Shown: positions 10,766 through 22,700 of the stretch, piece after piece
Layout of the letters: each line of letters begins with the position of its first letter
Position numbering within the stretch: the stretch's first letter is position 1
Origin: Branchiostoma floridae
Taxonomy: Eukaryota > Chordata > Leptocardii > Amphioxiformes > Branchiostomatidae
Assembly: GCF_000003815.2 (NCBI RefSeq)
Contig: NC_049979.1
Span: forward strand, 23,417,085-23,481,084
DNA: 64,000 nucleotides
Reading direction: 5' to 3'
Program-made: the position numbers and the translations under genes
The notes under the pieces: generated by a model
Told to the model about the DNA's origin: nothing
The model's input: the letters and a program-made list of their open reading frames with translations, nothing else
Databases searched by the model: none

Positions 10766-13700
10766 ATGGCCATGGCACAGAAGAAGATGGCATCTGCCAA
10801 ACCTGGAGAGAAGACCTCCTCAGCAGGGGTGTCCATGTTGTGGGAGACAGCATATGTGCTTGCAGACAGACAGGACATTGATAACTACATCGCTGCTAAC
10901 ATCATAGAACTGCTGGATGAAGGCTGCACTGTACCGTTCATCGCTCGATATCGTAAGGAGAAAACAGGCAACATGGAAGCAGAGAAACTCAGGGAGGTGC
11001 AAGCTGTGTACGAGGAGCTCAAGTAAGGAAAGCTTCAACAAGCCCTTTTACATAATCTCCAAGCAGTTCAATTGGCCAAGGAGTGTAGTCAACCAAGAGG
11101 TGTACATTTGCCATTTAGGTTAAGCCAAACACATTCCTACTGAGTCCTAGGCTGGCTTCATTCCTCTGACAGCTCTTGATACTTATTCTTATTCTTAGGC
11201 TACCATAGGATCTGCTTGGAGATTACTTTTACAGAGACCAGAACGCATGTGCAGCGGCAGGAATTCTAGGTTATCTGTCAAAGGTAAAGTCCCTGAAAAA
11301 GTAAACAAAACCCGTCTGAATGTTGTTATGCAAATTGAAACAATGGACGAGACAAGGACTGGGTTTTTTTTTCAGGGCCTTTACCTTTGACATATTATCT
11401 AGAATTCCTGTAGTCGCACATGCGTTCTGATCTCTGCGAGGGGCTTATATGCACACATGCAGATGTACTTGTATAATCATGATTGATATTACACTATAAT
11501 GTTATACAATATAATGATGCATGATCTATGACAAGCGGTCATAGAGAGAAATGATGGTTTCAATATAACACTAGGTACTATTTAGTAAGTAAGAAAGAGG
11601 AGGATTGACTCGAGAATCACTTTGTATTTAAAAATGTAGAAACTTTATTTGACATAAGAGCCACCTAGTTATATCACATTTTCTTCAATTTCTGTGTATG
11701 TGTTTATAAAATGTTTGCAAAACAGAAATTTCAAAATGCTTTTATCTGCTATAATTCATATTGGCCAACTTCTAGAAAAGCATTGTAAACAAAAAAACAT
11801 TGACAGATAGACATAGTCTTACAAAATGTAGCATCAGAGTACTGTACACTTGTAATTGTATTAAAGGAGTCATCTTGCATGATCTAGGAATCCTTTGTCC
11901 ATTGAAAGCAACCAAAACCAGGATAATATTATAATGGTTACGGTTGGACTGGTCACTTACCTTGTATTTTATTTTTGTATGTATGTTAATTGTGGTATGT
12001 CTGTATGTCCAGAGGAGTGCAGCAGAAGGCGTGTACCGTGGTGAAGCAGGTGGAGAAGCAGGGGAAGATGACAGACGGGTTACTGTCCGCCATCAGGAGA
12101 TCCACCACCACGGAGGAGCTGGAGCACCTGGTAGGATGGACCGGTCATGTGACACTGTCTGTTACATGGTCACTGTCTTTATAGTATTGTAATGGTAAAT
12201 AGTATTGTCTGTAGACTTTCGTTCCCATAAATATACTGGAGATTTTCAAGCATGAATGCTTTTCAGCACCAAGGTCAAGAATACCCGTAGCCTTTTAGGT
12301 TCAACTTGAGATGAGAATAACCTTTTTGAGCATTCATGGGGTGATCAGGATGATTTGAACCTTCACCAACTTCAATTTGTCAACTCTGCCCAACAGCCTG
12401 GTCAACTTATATAGAATACGACCCGCAGGAAGGCTGGGACCGAGGGTGATGTGGAATACACCGTGTTGTATTTTATTTATGTCATACCCTCCTGAGAAAA
12501 CCCATGTTTTGATGCGAAATGCGCCAGAAGTTGAACAAATTTGGTGCCCTCGAACCAACAGTGTTGCAACAGCAATGTTCCAACGTCCGATTCAGGTATT
12601 CGAATTGCCAACCGAGCCATATTCGGCCCGCTCGAAATGGTTCCATTTACTCGAAAAAAGCCTGTGTGATACACCTTTCAAACCTGTGCGATACAGAAGC
12701 GTACGGCCCGGTCCAGAACACCCGTATCGAACATTTTCGCGTCACAGGTATGACATAAAGCCAGTTACGTAGGGTTTCAGTTAGGGTGTAAGGGTTTAGG
12801 GTTAGAGTTAACCAGGTTTTTGGCCAAGTGGGTCTGATTGGCCAAATTGTAATGGTTGTCCGACATCCTTCATAAGTACAATCCTCTCACTTGGCCATTT
12901 CCCATCTACCTGTATCTCCATAAATGACTCCTCTTTAAGTTTAAGCACCTAGCACATATTGGTCAACCCATAAACATCTTTTAGTAAGTAAAACATCTAC
13001 CAGTAAGCCCTTTGTCACAGGTTACTGATTACTACATTCTGTCCTCAGTATGCACCGTACAAGGTTGGCAGCAAGGCTACTCTAGCTGAGCGAGCCCGAC
13101 AGCTGGGGCTAGAACCAGCAGCTATGGCAGTGTTGTCACAACCTCACTCCTACAGGCCTCAACAGCTGGTCAGGGCAGGGCAGGAAGGTTAGTCACAGAA
13201 AAAACATTTCTGTAGTCAAGGCATGTGTAGTTTTGAATAAAAACAATTAATAAAAACTTTGTTCATATAAGTTGGTACCTAACATGTATTGTTTGGTGCC
13301 CAACAAACTATAAATATTCCATGTATGGCAGAATCAAAGTACTGAAAGTCTGACACAGTTTCCATATATATGTTTATGGATTTTTTTTACTTCAATCACG
13401 TAATCTGTATTGTTGAATAAAGAGACTCTTGTTACACTACCATGGCTTTATTCTCACCAACGTATTAGTGACCGTCTGTCGCCTTCTTTAGGACATTGGT
13501 GAGAATAAAGCAATAGTTGTGTAAAAAGAGTGACTCTTTATTCAGTGATGTACCAACCTGATGAAACTATTCACAAAGCTGTATTGTTCTTATATTTGTC
13601 TGATCTCAAAGAAAAGCAGTTCAATTCATGAATAAAGAAAGTCTGAAACACACAAAGAAACAATATCTTATGGCTACTAGCCAAAGTTAGAAAGTTACAT

Positions 13701-16700
13701 GTATTTGCTTCCTCAACTGTAATCCAATACTTTCCCAACGTATGGGTATACTTGTGTCATGACTCTAGCACTACAGATGTGATGTGGACCCAATATTCCA
13801 AGGGTTCCTTTGTTTCACAAATGCAATAGAGTTTAAACAATAGGATTTAAATATCTAATTTGACAGGTCTCCAGTCTCTGGAAGAAGTTGAAAGAGGTGT
13901 TCAGCACATCATAGCAGACATAGTTTCCAAGGACAAGGAAACGATGGACACTATCAGGGCCATGTACGTGTTAACTACCCAGAGGACTTGTCTGTATTTC
14001 GTCTCCTTTTGTCAGTACAGTAGAAGCCATTTAATTGCACACCCCACTTGCCAGCGTTTTTTGTGCAATTATCCAGGTGGTGCAATAATGCAAAGTTATC
14101 CAGCTGGACCACTGGACTACTACTGTAACTGTTAGTGATGTTTGAGTTGGCAGTTACATTGGCAGTTCTAGAGTAACACAGCTTTTTTCTTTCATATCTG
14201 CTCATAGTATGCGACAAAAAGTTGTAGTATTGGAAAATGTTATATTCTAGTAGTTACTACTGACAGATACACTCAAAACTGTTCAAGAAGACTACCCAGA
14301 TGATCACTATACAATGTAGACAGGATTCTTAATGGATGTGTCAGTGGAAGAAAATGATCAATGGACTACCAAAAAGTGGTCACATTGGGCAGGTGGTCCT
14401 TATGTAGAGGTGGTCACTTGCACAAGTTTAACTGTGTATCTACTGGATAAGGCAAAGACTAGTTAGTCAAGATTGTCTATGCTTCATTGCACCACACAGT
14501 TAGGCAATTCAGCAGCTATAGCTAGTACATGAACTGTACTGCCAGGAAGACCTGGTTTAGATTAGCAAAGTCACACCTTATCTTGGTTTACATAAGAGAT
14601 CAAGAAGGCTCATTAGTTATCAGTGAAAGTGTCATTTTTGGCTTCCTCCTGTCATAGGTGCAAGGCAGGGCATGTCAGACTGGAATCCACCAAGTCTAAA
14701 AGTACTGCCAAGAAGGAGAAAGAACAAGAGAATACTACCCACAAGTTTGAGCAGTACTACACCTTCTCCTGCCCCATCAAGTTCATCAAACCTCACCAGG
14801 TGCAGGATAATATTTTTGATGCTGATAATATTTTTGTATCTTATTTGTTGCAATGTATTTTATTGGATTGTATGTAGTGGACTCCATGAAGAATAGTTTG
14901 ATGTATTCAACTAATGGAGTTTCCTAATGAACAAACAAACAAACTGATCATTTGACCAAAAAAGTTAGGTAGTCTTGTGGTTATGATAATATAAACCCAT
15001 ATAAAAGGTTCTGGGTTGGAATCACTTGCAGGTCCCAGTGTTTCTCCCTTGGGAAATGGCAATTTACACCTATTTTCTCACTCAACTCAGGTGAAAATGA
15101 GTACCACACTTTGGAAAGGGACGTTATCTCGGATGGAACGTAAAGCCAGTGGTCCTGTATTTTAGGAGAGCCACGCCTTGACTTGAGAGCATGTTAAAGA
15201 TCCTATAACAGTCAAATAGTGTTTTGAGCTGGCCTACATCCATATGTCCAAAATTCAGGAACCTTAATGTGGAGCATGCCATGTGTAAAAATGACTGTGT
15301 TTTGTATATGTATCAAGAAATGTGCAAAAAAGTCTAAATCACAAAAGTGTATCATTCCTTATTTTGTGACAATGCCCTTTTGTTTCTTCATTTTGTAACA
15401 ACCCCCTAATATTGCTATCATGTTACCTGACAGGTGCTGGCCATCAACAGAGGTGAGAGTCAGAAGATCCTATCAGTAAAGATAAACATTCCTGATGACG
15501 TCAAAACAAGATTCCTGGCCTTCTGTGATCGGCGCTGGGTACCGCGGAACGCTCCACAGCACGTGGTGGGGGTGATCAGGAAGGCTGTAGAGGATGCATA
15601 CAGCAGACTGATCCAGCCTCTTATGGTCAGACATTACAGGTATGTTCTTGTGTTTATCACTGCCACAACTTTGTTCCATAAAAAAAATTGAAAAGATACT
15701 GTGTGATGTAAGTTTGTTGAGTAGTACATGATCATGGAGAATACTGTGTTGATGTTTTTTTACTTTGAATGATATGATGATTTACAAAACTTAAAGTATG
15801 TTATTATTTTTATTACGGTAGAATTCTTACTTAACCAGTAAACTACCTTTCAGTGCAACACCCCAGTTTCATCTGTAGGTTACATGTTGCATATTATACA
15901 TGTACGATGTTCTTTAACATGCTCAAGGTATGACTGTCCTCACACGGGACCTTTGTCTTCTTGTCCCATTCAAAAAGATGTCCCTAACAAAAAATAGGAA
16001 CTCCTTTTCACCTAAATTGAGTGAGAAAACTATAGTGCCTTTCCCAAGGGCACAACATTGGGGCCAGCAAGGGGTTTGAACCCAGAACCTTCAGATGGCA
16101 ACAGGCCATGATGTGTACAGTCACTGTTTTGAACTTCACTCTCCCCTGCTCAGAGCTGACCTGACTAAAACAGCAGAGAAGCAGTCTGCAGCAGTCTTCT
16201 CTCACAACCTGCAGCGCCTCCTGCTGCAGCCCCCTGTCAGGGGACGGGTCGTACTGGGGGTGGACCCTGGGTACAGGCACGGCTGTAAGCTGGCCCTCAC
16301 CTCACCTACAGGTGAGACTCACTCACACTCTTACTCACTCTCACACTCACTCACACCTCCTGCTGCAGCCCCCTGTCAGGGGCCGTGCCGTGCTGGGGGT
16401 GGATCCTGGGTACAGGCATGGGTGTAAGCTGGCACTCACTTCACCTACAGGTGGGACTCACTCACACTCTTACTCACTCTCACACTCACTCACACCTCCT
16501 GCTGCAGCCCCCTGTCAGGGGCCGTGCCGTGCTGGGGGTGGATCCTGGGTACAGGCATGGGTGTAAGCTGGCACTCACCTCACCTACAGGTGAGACTTGC
16601 TCACTCACTCACTCACACACTGGCTTACACACACTCACTCACACTCACTCACTGGCTTGCTCTCTCACTCACTCTCACTCACTCACTTACTCACTCACTC

Positions 16701-19700
16701 ACACTCATTTACTCACACTAACTCCCTCCCTCACTTCCTCAAGTTGTCTGACACCTACATGACTCTAATCATGTCCATTGTTTCCTTGTCTTTGGAAACT
16801 ATGCCTGCTATATATGATGTGCCAGACAACTCTTTCAACTTCTTCTGGAGACTGGCGATCTGTCAATTTATAATTATATATTACATAATGCAACGCCGAA
16901 ATTTCTACTTGGCAGTGATCCTGAAGTTCTTGTTCTACTTTTCCCATGGACAACTGACACAATGCCAAAAAAGTAAATTGAGTATTCTGGTGGAAGCATT
17001 CACAGTCAAACATGTTGGTCAGAGAAGAACAAATACTTGTAGTACTGTAAAATGTATTTCCAAAATGAATTCAATGTCCTACATACAATGTATAGTTATG
17101 TTGGAAGTCTTGCTGAGATGTTGTCTGATAACAGTGTTTTGTTTACAGGACAGATCCTGCACACAGATGTTGTTTATCTCCATGACAACAGGGCTCTCCG
17201 AGAAGCTGACAGGGTGAAGAGAATTTTGCTGACTCACAGGTAGGTGGTGGTGGTGGGGTCCCACTGGGAGGGAGGAAGATGGAAATGGTGGTACTGAAGA
17301 TGTCTATGCTGGAAACTTGACTGTCAATCACAATTAGCTGTTGAACCAATGATAGCATGGCAATTAGCAGTTCGACCAATGAGAGAATACTTGCATGCCC
17401 ATCAATCGCTTAAGTTACATACAGTACAGAAATGAAAACCCTGAGGTGGTTTTAAGTTTGTACTTGTGGAAGCATTCACAGTCAAACTGCAGACATAAAA
17501 CCACTGTTAAATTTTCAAGAATCACTGTACATGTAGTTTCAGAGTGATAAACTGTGTTGTTTTGATTCTGGGTTGCCCCTACTGTGAATCTCTTACAGAT
17601 GTCAGACAGTTGCCATTGGCAATGGAACAGCCTGCAGAGAGACGGAGGCCTTCTTCTCCCAGCACATCCAGCAGGGGACATTCCGGCCCCTGGACGTCGT
17701 CTACTGGTCAGTTGTTCTAAGGCCAACACAACCATTGGTCAAGTACCAGTCAGACAACTTAGGTTCTCTCCTGATAAAGAGCATACCTTTTTCTGTGTAA
17801 CGCAGCAGGCTATTTTACTTTACCGTTATTTGTAGCTGCCCACTCTAATGTATACTTATGGGTTGATGGTATAAATGTAAATTATTTAATTTGGTCATGT
17901 TAATTCTTTCCTCACTTTCTTACCAAGGGTCCCTGAATTCTTTCTTAAAGTCTTGTTTATATCATATTCCAGACAGATTGGAATGGCCAGTTGTGTCTGT
18001 GTTGACTTCCCAGTCTAGTTTTGCCACACACCCTATGTCACATTGGGACAATCCAATGAACTCCTTCCCAAACCTTTCCCTTAGAACAAGGCAATTTATC
18101 ATTCAGTGTTATGTTCCCTGAATTTATTATCAACTTTGCCTGCCCTCCTGTATTTACTATCAAGTGTTTCCATAATACCACATGCAGACCCTCATGTGTT
18201 GCTCTTGGATGAGAAAAGTTGTCTTCATGGGTCACAGAAATAGCACTTAGTAACTAAAGCAAATAGAGTCAAAATCACCAAGGTTAAGGTCAGGCAAACA
18301 ATTAACTCTCTACTCCCATTGGGTCACATCAGTTTTAAATTTTGCCCCCTTTTTAATCAAGAGCTGATGTAAAAGACACTTGATTTGATATTCCCTTAGG
18401 GTTTATGTTTGTCAGCTTCCACCCACTGTCTCCTCCACTTCCTCCCACAACAAGTGTTCAGTTTCAGCTCCTTTATTTGCACCAGGAGTGTTGTTTGTTA
18501 GCTACAAGGCATACTTTTAAAGAGATAACTGTCAAAACAAATGTTACCCAGTCCTGATGAGACCCTACTGTACATGGTTACCCAGATGTTTGAGATTAGA
18601 TTCACCATCAAAATCAATGTCCCTGTTATGTAACCATGGGGTCAAGGTGACAGCTTCAAAACCACTTTTTAAGCACTTCCATGTGGTTTTGTTGATCTGA
18701 TGGCACCCAGCTTTTTTTTCCTTGTTATACCATGAGAAACAGTTTATATGCATACACATGTAGGTACAAGCAAAATGATGTTAAATGAATGCAAAATGTT
18801 TCTTACCTAATGCTTGTTCAGGTCCGGACCTAGAACATGAACTTCAACCTGGACCTGGACTCCAATCCATTATTACCTCCATGAAATGTCATGGAATGGA
18901 GGTTATATTTTCTGTTATGTGTCTCTGTCTGTGTAGATGATTACTCAAGAACGGCTGGATGGATTGGTTTCATACTTGTTGTGTTGGTGGGGTGTGATGA
19001 AAGCTCGAATCGATGAGATTTTGGGAGCCGTATCTGTCGTTATAATCGATGTAATAATATCAGAAATCACCCCTATATTTGAGATATATTGGTACAGGCA
19101 TCGTGCATGCTTTATGTGTTTGTTAATGGGCTTAGCTCCAAGCAGATGGTGACAGCTGTTTGGGGAACCCCGAGTTTTTTTAATATGATAATTAGTTTTA
19201 TTTATGTCTTAGGATATCATGGAGATGTGAAGCGTAAGTATAATTGTAAGAAGTTGAGGTACATTTAACGATAATGCTTAACAGGTATGGATGTCTCACA
19301 TACTGTACTGCTGATTTGAGTGACATGGTGATTAAAATGCCATTAGGTCCTCTCATCTGGGTTGGGTGTCAGAAGTTTTATGGGCGATATGAGATGTTCT
19401 GATTTTGTTACGATAAGGGAGTTGTTAGTTGTCTTTTTCGTAGCCAATGATACTTGTTTTTTAGCAGACGGGGTTGGCGCCAAGTATTCATCTTACAGTT
19501 GGTGTAGGGCTGTCAGAGGAAAGTGTGCATCTCGTTTTTGTACCGTGTGAACAGCTGATGTTATGACATATTGGTGGAAAATCAAATCACCATCTGACTA
19601 AAGTTGGCCACATCCCTTCTTCTTTCTGAGTTTCCCAACTTCCTCCCACCACACAGCTCTGAGGCACATAGTCGAACCTCAATAATGCTGACAACCTTAG

Positions 19701-22700
19701 ACATTTTAAATGCCAAACATCAAGCTTAAGGAACACCACGCTACCATATGCCGTCGACCTCTTAAACGCACATTACACAATTAAGTGTCACATTTTGATA
19801 ATTACTAATCAGATGGACATCCTCTGTGTCATTAAATAAATACACCACTACTTTCCCATAACATTTATATTATATGACCATTACTCTCAAATACAACCGA
19901 CTATAAACATACATACCATCCACAAAAAAGCAATAAATATTTCATGGAGGTATGAGGTCCCCGAACTCTAGTTGTCTATGTAGGCTTTGTAGGAAGTAAT
20001 TTTACGCATTGAAGTCAGAATAGAGACTAGTGCTGAATCATTGGTATAATTCCATTTCAGTATTGTAAATGAGAGTGGAGCGTCCATCTACAGTGTCTCT
20101 GATGAGGCTAAGAAAGAGATGCCAGACCTGGACCCTAACCTTAGGAGTGCAGGTGCGAATTATATAATGAAAGTTATACAAAATCAAATCTGGACATTTT
20201 CTCCTGCTTTATCATTCCTCCTATATTTGTTATTGATCTAAATATGCTTGTGATAATCATATGTGTAAAGTGTTATTATCAGTTTAAGATCAGAACAGCA
20301 AATATCTGTAGAGAAAATTAGAAATATACATACATGTAGTTTAATTTGTGTAACTTCAATTGATACTGTACTTCAGACTATTTCCATTGTGCACTGTACT
20401 TGTGAGAATTTATTAGAAATACTTGGCATAGTTAACTCGGATTTTGTTCTCCATTTATGTAGTTTCCATTGCCCGAAGACTTCAGGACCCTTTGGTCGAG
20501 CTGGTGAAGATTGAACCAAAAAACATTGGAGTTGGCATGTATCAGGTGGGTAACATTGTGCCCCCAACCCCCACCCCCCCCACCCCCCACCCCCCCCACC
20601 CCCCACCCCCCTTACACACACACACAGTAAGAATACATTTTGAAAAGTTGACTGATGACAGTTCCTGTTACTTCCCAGCATGACATATCTGAGTCCATGT
20701 TGAAGGCAGCCCTGGACGGTGTTGTGGAGGAATGTGTCAGCTTTGTGGGGGTGGATATAAACGTCTGCTCAGAAACATTACTCAGGTAAGTCACAAATCA
20801 ACAGTTACTGTAGTTGAAGAAATGAGAAAGTGTTGATGTAAAGATGACCATTGTACAACCTTGGGACCTACTGGCTTCCTCTTGTAACTCAACCCACTCA
20901 ACCTGATGATGGATGACAAAGTGGTCCTCTTCATACTGATGGAAAACACCATCATGGTGATGACACATTCCATTATAGACCTGCCTACTCTGTTCACACT
21001 TTTAAAATTCTTTAATTGGGTATCTCACTGGACTGAGCCAATAATGATAAAAATTTCACTTGGAAATTGTGCCAACCAATTGCTGTCTCAGTAATGTGCA
21101 GATGAGGCAAACAATATGGCCATGATTGAAATGTCACATTCCCAGTTTATCCAACATAACTTTATTGGTCAGTATGTTTTAATAAATCAATGTTGGAATA
21201 TGCCTAAGTTTGGACATATCATAGTTGCCCATAACTGAAACCCTACTTAACAACCAGTGTTTAAAAAAACATGGCAACAGACCTGGACCGTCTACTATGT
21301 TCTAGTGATTTCTTATCCCCATATATTGTACAAAATATAGCAGCATGTCAAGCATACACATACAGTATTTCAATAGAATTAACATTTATTCTATGTGCAT
21401 TCTATGTATATTCCAGGGTATTTTAGTAAACAGTAGGACCCACACTATGCATAAAAAGAAGATGTCAAATATTAATTGTAATTTGTAAGTGATGATTTTG
21501 TTTCCAGACGTCTTGCAGGGCTGAATGCCAGTAAGGCCAAGAAAGTGGTGGAGTGGCGAGAAGCCAACGGAGCCTTCATCAACAGGGAGCAGCTCAGAAG
21601 TGTGAAGGGGCTCGGCCCCAAGACTTTTGAGCAGTGTGCAGGTTTCATCCGGATCAATCCTATTAGCATTAACAGGTATGCCAGTTTGAAAAAGGCAAAT
21701 ATATGTGCTCACAGTATGCAATACTGTAAATGCAGAAATGTTCACGGTGGATTAATGTTAGCGGGTTTTCGCGGTGACCACTTCACCGCGAACTTAAAAC
21801 CACAGCGAACATTTTTCTATTATGGTATTAGACTGCAGTCTATGGTGTTACCGCAAACTTAAATCCACCGCGAAAAGTCCTTTTACCCGCTATTTCGAAA
21901 TTAAATCCCCGCGAATTAAATGCATTTACAGAAATTACATGCCTGTAGTGTCCGTGCCCGCCCAAATGTCTGCACTACCTCCTGTGGTGTTTTCAATTGC
22001 ATAAGTTTTGTCCGTAAAAGTTGCTCTCTTACAGGTTAATATTCCTGTCATGGTATGCAACCGGTTTCGCTGCAGTATGGTACTGTATCAGGCTGCTAGG
22101 GAGGCCAAAGTCTAATCATTTTGAGATCTCATCAAGATCACCCAGGCACATAACTATCAATACAATCTATCCTGGCCTTCTCGATTTATGCTGTTCATCG
22201 ACATATAAGCATACATTGTGTACATACAAATATCCCCCAAAACATAGCCCTCTTGGCTATTGAAACGGCACGTGAATTTTGCTCTTGACTTGATTTAGGT
22301 AATGTTATAGTCAGGGGAGTTAGTGGGAAGGCCAGCATGCCACAAGAGTATAAAATGGATCAGGAAAAATGACATCCCAATAATAAGCTTGATTAGGCAA
22401 GGCTGGAGAACAGCTGAGCACTGTCACACGATCATTACGTATGATGTACTGAGCTCAACATCTGTGCTTTGACATATTAGGGTAAATAATAGGTAACCGT
22501 TCATTTTTCTCTCAATGTTTTTCAGGCCAGCAAAGTCCTCCACAGAGGAGGAGCAGTCTGCCAATACTGCACAAGGCAAGAAGAGGAAAGCTGCAGCAGA
22601 GCCCAAGAGGAAAACAAAGAAGGCAAAAACAGAAGCAAACATGACCCTTAATCCCCTGGACATGACCTGTATCCACCCTGAGTCCTACTCCATAGCCCTG

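Noticed and set aside
16356-16590. Extra coding exons 7b and 7c of SRBD1
   Set aside because: They could be bounded by a pyrimidine-rich CAG and a donor, but joining them after exon 7 shifts the frame and they lack the first part of exon 7 needed to replace it.
16597-16745. Thr/His/Ser/Leu-rich frames of about 60-125 codons
   Set aside because: Produced by the CTCACT simple repeat in an intron.
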